The notes under the pieces: generated by a model
Told to the model about the DNA's origin: nothing
What the model saw: the letters and a program-made list of their open reading frames with translations, nothing else
Database searches by the model: none
Translations under genes and position numbers: made by a program
Part shown: piece by piece, positions 1-8,733 of the stretch
Layout: the number at the start of each line of letters is the position of its first letter
Position numbering within the stretch: position 1 is the stretch's first letter
NCBI RefSeq assembly: GCF_001442615.1
Contig: NZ_LMXN01000015.1
Coordinates: 96,886-160,885 of the forward strand
Reading direction: 5' to 3'
Length of the DNA stretch: 64,000 bases
Source: Algoriphagus resistens
GTDB taxonomy: Bacteria > Bacteroidota > Bacteroidia > Cytophagales > Cyclobacteriaceae

Positions 1-552
1 TTTGGTAAGGGAGGGAATCGAAAATTCTCCGGTTACAGGATTCTTAACGAAAAAAACACCGTATTCTTGCGACTTCTCAATGAACTCCTGAATCAAATAA
101 TCTTCTTTGGGTTGATCCAGTAGATATTTCTCCAGCTCATTACGATTACTGATCAGCTTTACCCCTTTTCCTCTCTCGCCTTTATCAGGCTTTATAATAA
201 AGGGAAACAAGATCTGTTGAGTTCTGGCTTTTTCTAAAATCAACCTGATATCTTCATTTGAATGAATCAAGCAAGAAGCTGGTAAATTGACTTTAGGAAA
301 GTGATTTTGAGCTGCAAACTTGGAATAATTATATAAGCCGCCATTCTCTAAAGTTGGATTAGCGGCAGCAAAGAAGTTTACTTTTCGGAGCCGGATAGCC
401 CAGTAAATCCCAATTATGAACATGGGGATATGAAACCACCAAGCTGTCCTAAACTCGAATGAATTGTACATCCGGGTAGGATCTGTCAGCTTTTCCCAGC
501 TTGTGGTTGAAATCTGCGATGATCCCTGGCTTTCATTGGCTACTACCTGCAT
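1..552 (-). CDS. ATP-grasp domain protein (3' end beyond window)
   Basis: The reverse strand is open from an ATG at 552 to the window edge (184 codons), so the C-terminal part is missing. The N-terminal 60 residues contain a short hydrophobic stretch (FHIPMFIIGIYWAI, about residues 39-52), suggesting a membrane-associated segment. Further on, FIIKPDKGERGKGVKLI (about residues 117-133) is the lysine and glycine-rich loop of ATP-grasp ligases, followed by DYLIQEFIE, also typical of the fold. ATP-grasp enzymes join a carboxylate to an amine or thiol through an acyl-phosphate; the substrate cannot be told here. The start lies 4 bases after the stop of the YHS gene, so the two are probably cotranscribed. 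Confidence 0.75.
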   Translation of the reverse strand, partial: MQVVANESQGSSQISTTSWEKLTDPTRMYNSFEFRTAWWFHIPMFIIGIYWAIRLRKVNFFAAANPTLENGGLYNYSKFAAQNHFPKVNLPASCLIHSNEDIRLILEKARTQQILFPFIIKPDKGERGKGVKLISNRNELEKYLLDQPKEDYLIQEFIEKSQEYGVFFVKNPVTGEFSIPSLTK

Positions 553-555
553 GCC

Positions 556-1008
556 TTATTCGTCCTTTTTGACCGTCGGCCAGTTTTTATCTGCTTTTTT
601 GATCATTTCAGCTTGATCAGCCATCCAATCCGTTTGCACTTTGCTATTGTAATTCAAATACAATTTATCATCTACAATCTTCCAGGCATCCGGGGAAATG
701 GGAGCCTTATAGCCTGATGCCAAACCAAAAGCACAGTAACCACCGTATTGAGGCATATATTTCGAAGGATTGGATTTGAACAGGTCAAGATTTTTCTGGG
801 AAGAAAAATACCAATTCGCTCCGTTGTGGGTAAGCCTGAATTCTTCTTTTCCCATCGTTGGCGCTGATTCTGTAAAATAAGCGACAGGATCATATCCCTT
901 TATCGCTTTGTTGTTTTCAGAAAATACCTCCGGTTTTTGGGCATATGCTATACACACCGCTAGCATCAGCACAAAACTTAGGCTCACTTTTTTTAAGCTA
1001 ATGTTCAT
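556..1008 (-). CDS. Secreted YHS domain protein
   Basis: 150 residues. An N-terminal signal peptide of about 23 residues ends in AYAQ. The mature part has the YHS family pattern KGYDPVAYF (about 37-45) and YGGYCAFGLASG (about 88-99). YHS domains are small, often metal-associated modules; the role of this periplasmic form is unknown. The gene is followed after 3 bases by the ATP-grasp gene. No close upstream partner: 156 bases separate it from the end of the Bat operon. Confidence 0.85.
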   Translation of the reverse strand: MNISLKKVSLSFVLMLAVCIAYAQKPEVFSENNKAIKGYDPVAYFTESAPTMGKEEFRLTHNGANWYFSSQKNLDLFKSNPSKYMPQYGGYCAFGLASGYKAPISPDAWKIVDDKLYLNYNSKVQTDWMADQAEMIKKADKNWPTVKKDE

Positions 1009-1164
1009 AATAAACTAGGTTTGGGTTGGAGTGTTATCCAATCAGCAACTTTTACTTGTACTTAAAGAACTCTCCTTAGGCTGGAATTTTTTGTCGCTTG
1101 ATATACAAATTGGAGAAAAAAAATTTAAACTTTCATCTCAACTCCACAAATAGTGACTCAAATC

Positions 1165-2787
1165 TCAATCCAGAACCTTAGGTTCCAGCCAAATCATCGT
1201 CAGACTCAATAAAAATAACCCAAGCCAAAACCAATCGGAAACTCTCTTTTGTGAAGGAACATTATCGGACAAGGCTTCTAGCTTTTCGTGGGATTTCAAT
1301 AAATCAGCCCGTAATTTCTTAGCCCTCAAACTTGGCCATGCATCTGCAGCGTAACTGTAAAACGCTAAACTATCTTCCATTGAAACCCATCCAGAGTCCA
1401 GGTTTACAAACTTTCCTGTTTTGGAGAAAGGATTCACCAGAGATGGCTGGAGAAAAATTGAATCAGAGTCAATATTTACAAAATCCTCTTCATAATTTTC
1501 GCGATTTACCCAGATCTCAGCTTGCATTCCTGCAAATGCAGGTTGCTTAATCCCAACGGAACCTGATTCCTGAGGGAGCATCGCTCCCAGTATTTCTTGC
1601 CAAATCTCCTCATACCTCAGGCTATCGCCGGCCAATTTGAGCGGGAAAGTCTCACCCAGCAAACTCACGCCCACTTTGGCATTGCCGGTTTGCTGCATGG
1701 CAAAGGCTTGCTCAAAGGACGATTTCTGTGCAGTAGTATTTTCCAAAACATAAGGTGATGCTACCAGCTCTTGCCCAGCTTCCCTACTTACTTCAGCTGT
1801 GATCCGTTTAATTTTAAAGTAGGTTCCAAATGTCTTATTAATTGCAGAAACATCCTTCTCTGCCTCATCCAAATTAATTACCAAAACGGAGGTTCCATTA
1901 TCAACAGCCTCGAGGGCTGATTGTTTGACAAGTTGTGACGGATCAATAATCAAGAACTGAAGGGAATCCGATTCGTTAGTTCCTGAACTTATGACGGAGT
2001 TTTTTGAGATATCAATCCGTTCATCTACCTGCTCACCTGAGTTGATCAAATGCTGCCTCAACGTCCTGATTTCAGCATCAGGAAAAGCAAATTGTAAACT
2101 GTATTGAATGGGTTTAGCAGCTTGCACAAAGAAATGAACAGGGCCAGCCAGACTATCATCCACCATGAGACTCAGCTCATTTCTTCCAACAACTTTAGCA
2201 GGAATTCTTAAGCTAAAAGTACCTGAATTCGGGTCTGTAATCGTTTCAGCCCGCGTTTCTCCTTGTTGAGCCAATGTAATTGTTACCGAATCCCCTGCTT
2301 CAATTTTGCCATTTACTACTTGCATTTCCCCCTCACGCAGAATTCCCTTCCATTCCAAAAAGGAAATTGAACCTTGTTCAGAATCTACAATCCATCTGAC
2401 ATCTTTCGTAGTGAATTTCAATAAATCTGCCTGAGTGAAATCATCACCTAAAAGATAAACAGGATTTCCCTGTCGGTTGTAATCGGTGATTCCCATTGAT
2501 TTTTTGATTCCCAGACTATCTTTCCAAAAGCGCAGCTTATCTTTTGTAACAGATGCTGAATGAACCAATACTGCTTGCTCAGGCCGATTGGAGATCCAGG
2601 CCGGCTGAAATAGGTACGCGATCAGCACTAGAACAAAAAATGCGTTTAATGAAATCTTCACCGCTTTTCTCCAACCTTTATGGGTGGACTTTAGTATCCA
2701 TGAAAGCTGAAAGCCGAATACGGCAATAGTTGACCCGGCAAAAAGCCATGCCCATGGATAAGATATCAAAGGTTCGAATTGAATCAT
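1165..2787 (-). CDS. BatA-like membrane protein at end of the MoxR operon
   Basis: 540 residues. Two hydrophobic segments at the N-terminus (about 13-31 and 45-63), a large soluble region, and one hydrophobic segment at the C-terminus (WFWLGLFLLSLTMIWL). This layout matches BatA-type proteins, but I see no von Willebrand A metal site (DxSxS), so it may be a relative in which that domain is lost or replaced by an amidotransferase-like fold, as in other proteins of such operons. The start overlaps the stop of the DUF4175 gene by 4 bases, so it is the last gene of the operon. Specific function unknown. Confidence 0.8.
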   Translation of the reverse strand: MIQFEPLISYPWAWLFAGSTIAVFGFQLSWILKSTHKGWRKAVKISLNAFFVLVLIAYLFQPAWISNRPEQAVLVHSASVTKDKLRFWKDSLGIKKSMGITDYNRQGNPVYLLGDDFTQADLLKFTTKDVRWIVDSEQGSISFLEWKGILREGEMQVVNGKIEAGDSVTITLAQQGETRAETITDPNSGTFSLRIPAKVVGRNELSLMVDDSLAGPVHFFVQAAKPIQYSLQFAFPDAEIRTLRQHLINSGEQVDERIDISKNSVISSGTNESDSLQFLIIDPSQLVKQSALEAVDNGTSVLVINLDEAEKDVSAINKTFGTYFKIKRITAEVSREAGQELVASPYVLENTTAQKSSFEQAFAMQQTGNAKVGVSLLGETFPLKLAGDSLRYEEIWQEILGAMLPQESGSVGIKQPAFAGMQAEIWVNRENYEEDFVNIDSDSIFLQPSLVNPFSKTGKFVNLDSGWVSMEDSLAFYSYAADAWPSLRAKKLRADLLKSHEKLEALSDNVPSQKRVSDWFWLGLFLLSLTMIWLEPKVLD

Positions 2788-4976
2788 TTAAACTTCCTCC
2801 AAAAAGCTTTTTCTAGTTCTTTTTGTTTGAGAGAAGATGCATTTACACCTTCACTTTGGGCTAAAAGAGGATATAGTTTCTGAAATAACTCCCTTTTCCC
2901 CTCTTCATCTATTTTTCCAGCATTCATCTCCTGAAGCCGCACCAAAACAGGCCAGTCCTGCATCCCTGAATAATTCATCCTGTAAGTCCAGAGCTCACCA
3001 AATTTCTTTACAGCGGTTTTGTCGCGGGCCGAAAGTTGTTGCTTGGGAAGCATTCCCAATACTTCCGCAGCAAGGGGCGCCAGTCGGGTGTTCATGGCTA
3101 GTTGAGCTACTTCAATTTGGGTCTTTAGTTCGTCCAGATCACCGGTCAACCGCTTCTCCTCTTCCTTTATCGGAGGTGGATCAAAACCAGTGCGCTTCAC
3201 ATAAACCCTCGATTTTTGCTGAACAGTTTTTAGATATTCCAGTGCCTTTTCCTGAAAAGGCAAGGCTTCTTCCGGCTCAAAAAGCCTCAGTTGCAATTCA
3301 GATTTCCACATTTGATCCAAGGCCATTTTCAGTGTGCTTTTTGTGGATTCCTCAAAATAAGTATTGGCTTCAGCATCCTCGTGATTGTGCATATAAGAGT
3401 CCAATAAGTCTCCCAGACCTCCGTCATCATCCGAAACATGGGATGATTCAGATTCATTGTGGGATTCCTGGTCATGGTCGTGTTCTGGCAGCAGTACATT
3501 TGCCGTAATTCCCGCCTCATGCTCCTCATCATGCCTGTGCTCATAGCCTTCCAGGAGATTCTCATTATCCTCCAACTTTCCACCGCCGGCAGTTTCTTCA
3601 AATTCTTCTCCCAGATACTGGCCATAGCGTAATCTAAGCATCTTCTGGTCATAGCCAATTTCATTGGAAATGACATTGAATTCCCGCTCAGTGAGATTCT
3701 TTTTATCAGCCAAAAGCTTTTGGGTATCGATGATGATCTGTCGCTGACTTCTGAAATAGTCCGGCATGACATGTATGGCCATTCCCACAAGTTCCTCCTC
3801 AGTCATTCCCGCCGAATCCACATAGTTGATAAAGTAGGTGTCGCTTCTCGAAAAGTTAGGTTCAGGCATCTTATTATCGATTGCCGCCCAATAATAATAA
3901 AGCTCATCACCTTGCCTGAAATCCAAGGCATCCAGGTCCAGCTTTACAGACAAATTTTCAGACTTGAAATTCCGGGAAGGAATCGGAATTCTACTTTCAC
4001 GAAACTTCACATTTTCACCTGACCCACGGGCCAAAGTTGCCACCAGGAAAACTTCCCGAACCTGAAAGTCATCCGAGACTTTTGCAGACACCTGCATGAT
4101 CTTAGGATCATTAATGAAATGATAGGTGTACAATTCCTTATCCGCAGGTTGGATCACAGGAGGTGTATCCAAGACAGCTTCCAAAGGAAAGTAATCAGAT
4201 TCAAAGACAAGCTCATTATTCTTACTTGCGCGAAGCGAATAGATCCCGGAATTTCTCACCCGGTCACGGAGAACAAACTGATCTTCATTTTTCATAAACA
4301 GCAGCCCATCACCATTGGAATTGACTAATTCTAAGTTGAGATCTTGGGATTCTGAAAATGAAATAACCCATTCTATATCAGATCCTATAATAGTTTTTAC
4401 TTCAAGTGATAATTGATTTACTTTTGGCAACCTTGTATATGCAGGAGGAGTGATAGAAACAGATGCCGAAGTCAGCTCTACAGGTAAATCAGGTACGGAA
4501 GTCCCTTCGACTTTACTGTTTGATTTGGTCTGAATTGCGGGTGCTATTTCTTCAGGAAGACTTAAGAGCGATAGTCCATATACACCCGATGCTAGAAATA
4601 AAGCAATCAGGAAAGGCCAGGTATTCTTATTCCAGACCCTAATTTCACTGCCATGGAAATTAGCATTTACCCGCTCCCACTGAAGCTGCTCCGCTATATT
4701 TTTGTCGGTCTTGTCGAGAAGTTGCAGACTGAATTCTAGGTTAGGAAACTGCTGATGCAGCAGCTGAATAGCTTTTATCCTCATACTTTGAAACATCCCT
4801 AAAAAGTATCCCGAAATGAGAAAACCAAGTACCACAATCAAACAGATCAGCCAAACAGAAGAAACAAAAATCATCGCAAATACAGCAACTGACAATCCGG
4901 AAAGCAAGGATTTCAATCCGACCTGCACATGCAGTTGCTGCTCACTTTTGGCGATATATTGTGCTATACTGCTCAT
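2784..4976 (-). CDS. DUF4175-type membrane protein with a His/Asp-rich insert
   Basis: 730 residues. Hydrophobic segments at about 22-60 and 120-140 are followed by a long extracytoplasmic part with DUF4175-like features and a helical C-terminal third. Residues about 479-536 form an unusual low-complexity stretch with nine histidines and many Asp/Glu residues (EHRHDEEHE, EHDHD, YMHNHED), which could bind divalent metal. The gene overlaps both neighbours by 4 bases and sits in the MoxR-DUF58-BatA operon, where it presumably forms part of an inner-membrane complex served by the MoxR ATPase. The family assignment is from the overall layout and context; the function is not established. Confidence 0.8.
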   Translation of the reverse strand: MSSIAQYIAKSEQQLHVQVGLKSLLSGLSVAVFAMIFVSSVWLICLIVVLGFLISGYFLGMFQSMRIKAIQLLHQQFPNLEFSLQLLDKTDKNIAEQLQWERVNANFHGSEIRVWNKNTWPFLIALFLASGVYGLSLLSLPEEIAPAIQTKSNSKVEGTSVPDLPVELTSASVSITPPAYTRLPKVNQLSLEVKTIIGSDIEWVISFSESQDLNLELVNSNGDGLLFMKNEDQFVLRDRVRNSGIYSLRASKNNELVFESDYFPLEAVLDTPPVIQPADKELYTYHFINDPKIMQVSAKVSDDFQVREVFLVATLARGSGENVKFRESRIPIPSRNFKSENLSVKLDLDALDFRQGDELYYYWAAIDNKMPEPNFSRSDTYFINYVDSAGMTEEELVGMAIHVMPDYFRSQRQIIIDTQKLLADKKNLTEREFNVISNEIGYDQKMLRLRYGQYLGEEFEETAGGGKLEDNENLLEGYEHRHDEEHEAGITANVLLPEHDHDQESHNESESSHVSDDDGGLGDLLDSYMHNHEDAEANTYFEESTKSTLKMALDQMWKSELQLRLFEPEEALPFQEKALEYLKTVQQKSRVYVKRTGFDPPPIKEEEKRLTGDLDELKTQIEVAQLAMNTRLAPLAAEVLGMLPKQQLSARDKTAVKKFGELWTYRMNYSGMQDWPVLVRLQEMNAGKIDEEGKRELFQKLYPLLAQSEGVNASSLKQKELEKAFWRKFK

Positions 4977-6145
4977 AACCCTCTCTTATTGGCCAAGTAT
5001 CGCTCGGCTCCAAAACATAGCGCAAAAAGGCCCAATAAAATCAAATTTAGATTTGCCTTCTTGTTTTCATTTTTGCGTGGCTTTATCAAAAACCTGCCCT
5101 TAATCTGGGCATAGCTTAAGGGGGAATCTTTCTTTTCCAGTCCCGAAAATTCCAGAAAAGCCTCAAGAATCACCTCAGGCAATTTCCCTGTCTGTACCAG
5201 TTCAGAATGTTCGAAATCCAGTTTATCCGAAAAAGTTACTAGGTTGGATTGCTCCGAAAAAGAGAAGCTGTCTGAGATAAAGTAGAGTTTATCCCTATCT
5301 GCTGCTGAAGAGATAATGCGGTCAAAAACAAGTCTTGCACTATCAATTTTTCCTTTTTCCGAGAAACCAAATCCATATACATCCTTGATTGCTTCCAGAG
5401 ATGCATTGATAAATTCACGCTCGGTAGCTGAAACATCCCCCAGATAATACCCGAAATCTTCCTTTTCCAAACCAATCAAAGTTCCTGTTTCACCAACTTC
5501 TGAACTAGGAACCACCACGCCACTTGGATCAACTTCAAGCATTCCCCCGCCCTCTACTGAGATAAACTGTATTTGCGAGGCTGTCAAATCAACACTCCCC
5601 AAATGCAGAATTGGTTTGAGAGGACTCAGGTAAAAAGCTGATTTCAACCCAATTCTGGAATTTACCAAGTACAGATGAAGAGTAGATGTATTGCTAGGAA
5701 CTAGATCAAGTGAAACTTGAATATTTCCTTCTTTTTTCTCTGATTTTAAATCATCTAAGTCTTCGATTAGAGTTAGATTATCATCTGCCCAATATACTTC
5801 CTCTTCCTTTTCTAAAGCCTGCAGAAGCTCAAACTTAAACTCTTCAGCCAGTTGGTCATTTGGCTGTACCAAATGGATAACCCGCTCTTCGGGGGTTTTA
5901 CCCATCATAGGGATAAATAGCTGACTTAGCAGCGCCACCAGTAGCAAAAGCATAAGTATCCTCAACAAAAGCAGCAGGATATTCTCCAGACGGAACCCTT
6001 TGGCAACAGTGCTCTGATCCTTGGAAAGCCAGTGCATCGCTGCCCAATCAATTACGTGACCATTTCTTCCCTGCCACAGGTGAATCAAAACTGGAATGCT
6101 GATTCCCAGCAACCCCCAAAGCAATATGGGCTGAAGAAACTGCAT
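4973..6145 (-). CDS. BatA-type N-terminal domain membrane protein
   Basis: 390 residues. The N-terminus (LLWGLLGISIPVLIHLW, then a second hydrophobic segment around 55-80) is the classical BatA/aerotolerance N-terminal domain of Bacteroidota, including the conserved IPVLIHLW motif. A C-terminal hydrophobic segment (LILLGLFALCFGAERYL) closes the protein. In between there is no intact DxSxS metal site, so it is a BatA-domain protein without a functional vWA domain as far as I can read. Start and stop overlap those of the flanking DUF58 and DUF4175 genes, pointing to translational coupling. Confidence 0.85.
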   Translation of the reverse strand: MQFLQPILLWGLLGISIPVLIHLWQGRNGHVIDWAAMHWLSKDQSTVAKGFRLENILLLLLRILMLLLLVALLSQLFIPMMGKTPEERVIHLVQPNDQLAEEFKFELLQALEKEEEVYWADDNLTLIEDLDDLKSEKKEGNIQVSLDLVPSNTSTLHLYLVNSRIGLKSAFYLSPLKPILHLGSVDLTASQIQFISVEGGGMLEVDPSGVVVPSSEVGETGTLIGLEKEDFGYYLGDVSATEREFINASLEAIKDVYGFGFSEKGKIDSARLVFDRIISSAADRDKLYFISDSFSFSEQSNLVTFSDKLDFEHSELVQTGKLPEVILEAFLEFSGLEKKDSPLSYAQIKGRFLIKPRKNENKKANLNLILLGLFALCFGAERYLANKRGL

Positions 6146-7014
6146 CAGAAGAGTGTTTGCTTGGAAAGAAATCTGCTGATTACTTCGAAAATAGGATCTG
6201 TCAATTGCATCTGAAACAAGTAAACTTTTGGTAGAAGCAAAGATCTTTTAAACTCTGATAAATAGTTTTTTATAGATTCATTATAGTTTTTTTCTATCGA
6301 CTTATGATTCAGAATTACAGTATGGTCGGACTCCAAATCCTTGAACCTAAAATTGCCTTTTAGATCAAACTCTTCCTCCTGCTTGCCTAAAATCTGGAAC
6401 AGCACAATCTCCTTTTTGGGATGTCGCATTTGCTCTACTATATCGAGCCACTCATTCTCCTTTTGCAGAAAATCGGAAACCAGAATGATCAGTTCTTTCT
6501 GCTTGCTTTTCAACACCGGAAAATCCTGCTTCCCTATCGGCCAGGATCCTGCCGCCATTTCTTCTTCCAAATAGTACAGAATACGTTGAAAAGCCTTGGG
6601 TGAGGCAGAGACCTTCTGAACCACTTTCCCGTCCTGACAGGCAAAATAACTCAATGAGTCACCTTGCTGATGTGCCAGGTAAGAAAGTGATGCCAGTAGG
6701 TTTTTAGCGTAATCAAGGCGTTTGATTCCATTTTCCCCATAATTCATCGATCCGGATAAATCAAGCACCATACGGATGTGCAAATGGCTTTCTGCCTGTG
6801 ATTCTTTGATCATGTACTTACCGGATCGGGAGAAATACTTCCAGTCGATCCGTTTGGGATCATCTCCGGGCTCATAGTACCTGTACTGCTCAAACTCAGA
6901 CCCAACTCCCACACGTTTGCCAAGGTGCACACCGTTCGTGAGTTGTTCGCTTACGATTTTGGCAGCCAACTTCAAATTATTGAGTTTGATGATATCCAGA
7001 TTACTTGCTTGCAT
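6145..7014 (-). CDS. DUF58 domain protein
   Basis: 289 residues, cytoplasmic in appearance. The DUF58 signature YEPGDDPKRIDW is at 47-58, and a von Willebrand A metal site DLSGSM at 85-90. DUF58/vWA proteins work with MoxR AAA+ ATPases, probably as adaptors that present membrane partners or assist metal insertion or protein maturation. The start lies 14 bases inside the MoxR gene and the stop overlaps the BatA-type gene start, so all are likely made from one mRNA. Confidence 0.92.
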   Translation of the reverse strand: MQASNLDIIKLNNLKLAAKIVSEQLTNGVHLGKRVGVGSEFEQYRYYEPGDDPKRIDWKYFSRSGKYMIKESQAESHLHIRMVLDLSGSMNYGENGIKRLDYAKNLLASLSYLAHQQGDSLSYFACQDGKVVQKVSASPKAFQRILYYLEEEMAAGSWPIGKQDFPVLKSKQKELIILVSDFLQKENEWLDIVEQMRHPKKEIVLFQILGKQEEEFDLKGNFRFKDLESDHTVILNHKSIEKNYNESIKNYLSEFKRSLLLPKVYLFQMQLTDPIFEVISRFLSKQTLF

Positions 7015-8008
7015 GGATTGGCAATGATTCTAGGATTTTGGAGATGATTGCTTCAGGTCGGACATCCTCGGCTTCCGCCCGGAAGTGCAGTGAGAGCCGA
7101 TGTCTCAATACGGGGAAAGCCAGCGTCTTGATGTCTTCAGGTGTGACAGCATAGCGTCCTTTCACCAACGCCCGAGCTTTGGCACAAAGAATCAAAGCCT
7201 GGCCTGCACGGGTCCCTGCCCCCCATTCTACGTAGTCTATAACAGCTTGAATTTCTGAATTTTCAGGACGGGTAGCTCGAATCAACTTATTGATATAAAC
7301 AAGCAATTGAGAATCGATGTGAACTTCTCTTGTGAGTTTCTGTAAGTTTAATATATCTTTTGCTGAGAAAACAGCATCAGGTTTGCCTTTGTAAGTCCCT
7401 GTGGTTTTTTCCAAGACCTCCAGTTCCTCCTGCTCAGATGGATAGCCTAATTTGATATATAGGAGAAAGCGGTCAAGTTGGGCTTCCGGCAGCGGATAGG
7501 TTCCTGATTGCTCGATAGGGTTTTGTGTGGCGATAATCAAAAAAGGAGCAGGAAGCGGATGCTGCTGTCCGCCGTATGTAACTATTTTCTCCTGCATCGC
7601 CTCAAGCAGTGCTGCCTGCGTCTTGGGCGGAGTTCGGTTGATCTCATCTGCCAAAACCATATTGGCGAAAATCGGGCCTCTGTTGAACTGGAAAAACTTC
7701 TTGCCTGTCTCATGGTCTTCTTCTAGAATTTCCGTCCCCAGAATATCGCCAGGCATCAAATCCGGGGTGAATTGAATTCGCTTGAACCTCATCTCCATTC
7801 CCTGAGAAAGAGAATTTACCATGAGAGTTTTTGCCAATCCGGGCACCCCTTCCAGCAGGCAGTGCCCCCCTGCCAGCAGTGTGACAATAATTTCTTCAAT
7901 CACAGACTCTTGACCGACTATGACTTTTGCAATCTCTTTTTTGAGCTGGGGAATCTTTGCCACCAACTCTTTAAATGCTGTTAATAATTCCGTGTTTTCC
8001 AATATCAT
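7001..8008 (-). CDS. MoxR-type AAA+ ATPase
   Basis: 335 residues. Walker A GVPGLAKT at 54-61, Walker B VLADE at 118-122 followed by INRTPPKTQAALLEAMQE, which is diagnostic of MoxR, and the sensor motif IATQNPIEQ. MoxR ATPases are chaperone-like and act on vWA-containing partners encoded next door. Here the neighbours are DUF58, BatA-type and DUF4175 proteins. The start overlaps the DUF4159 stop by 4 bases. Confidence 0.96.
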   Translation of the reverse strand: MILENTELLTAFKELVAKIPQLKKEIAKVIVGQESVIEEIIVTLLAGGHCLLEGVPGLAKTLMVNSLSQGMEMRFKRIQFTPDLMPGDILGTEILEEDHETGKKFFQFNRGPIFANMVLADEINRTPPKTQAALLEAMQEKIVTYGGQQHPLPAPFLIIATQNPIEQSGTYPLPEAQLDRFLLYIKLGYPSEQEELEVLEKTTGTYKGKPDAVFSAKDILNLQKLTREVHIDSQLLVYINKLIRATRPENSEIQAVIDYVEWGAGTRAGQALILCAKARALVKGRYAVTPEDIKTLAFPVLRHRLSLHFRAEAEDVRPEAIISKILESLPIHASK

Positions 8009-8622
8009 TGTGTTAATGCATAAACCACTATATTGACACCAAACCTGGTATTGTCAACCTTTAGGAAGCGTTTGTTTCTGAAGTCATAATCCCACTCACA
8101 ACCATAATCTTTATTACTATAGAGCACTCCTATTCTGCCATTTACGACAATAGCTTTCAAGTAATCATGGATCAGATCATCTCCCCATCCATTGAGCTCA
8201 AAGGAAGTTGCAGGTGGACCATCTTCAAACTCGAAGAAGGACGAATAAATTGGGTGGTTATTGGGTATTTTTTGGAGTGCATTTTCTCCAAAGATCTTGG
8301 CCATTTCGGCCTCGAATGACTTGGCAAAAAGCCCGTCTATGTCATGATTGCAATCGTCTGCAAAGACAAAGCCCCCATTCTCTACGTAAGTCTTGAAATT
8401 CCGCCGTTCTTCAGAGGAGAATTCCACCAGTTTATGTCCACTGATATAGCAAAAGGGACTCTTGAAAATCTCCCTGCTGCCCAGCTCTATTACTCTTTCC
8501 TTCTCGTCTACCGGAATGGTTGTGTATTCCACCAGAGAATTGAGCAAGTTGACAGGCATGCGCTGATCTGTGTCCCAATTGCCGGAGTTGTATTTTATTC
8601 TGGTAAAGAAGAAGGCTTGCAT
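8005..8622 (-). CDS. DUF4159 protein
   Basis: 205 residues, no signal peptide. The sequence begins FTRIKYNSGNWDTD and has the GGFVFADDCNHD and WGDDLIHDYLKAIV patterns seen in DUF4159 proteins, which resemble a class I glutamine amidotransferase-like fold. DUF4159 genes commonly accompany MoxR/DUF58/BatA operons; the biochemical role is unknown. It is the first gene after a 111-base spacer that holds a strong hairpin, and overlaps the MoxR start by 4 bases. Confidence 0.85.
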   Translation of the reverse strand: MQAFFFTRIKYNSGNWDTDQRMPVNLLNSLVEYTTIPVDEKERVIELGSREIFKSPFCYISGHKLVEFSSEERRNFKTYVENGGFVFADDCNHDIDGLFAKSFEAEMAKIFGENALQKIPNNHPIYSSFFEFEDGPPATSFELNGWGDDLIHDYLKAIVVNGRIGVLYSNKDYGCEWDYDFRNKRFLKVDNTRFGVNIVVYALTQ

Positions 8623-8678
8623 TGTAGGGAATAGTGTTCAGTCTCAGTGATCAGTTTGCAGTGATCCGTCTCAGTTTC

Positions 8679-8710
8679 CAGTTTGCAGCCAACCTTTCGG
8701 CTGCAAACTG
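8679..8710. repeat. 12-bp stem hairpin between TldE and DUF4159 genes
   Basis: CAGTTTGCAGCC (8679-8690) and GGCTGCAAACTG (8699-8710) are perfect inverted arms around an 8-base loop. A further CAGTTTGCAG copy lies at 8652-8661 and related CAGTnTCCAG/CAGTGATC pieces fill the spacer. There is no T-run after the hairpin on the minus strand, so it looks more like an mRNA-processing or attenuation element, or an interspersed intergenic repeat, than a standard terminator. Confidence 0.75.
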
Positions 8711-8733
8711 AATATTGTACACCGTCAACTGAA

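Noticed and set aside
2837..3508. Open reading frame of 223 codons on the plus strand
   Set aside because: It is antisense to the DUF4175 gene and has the irregular composition of a shadow frame.
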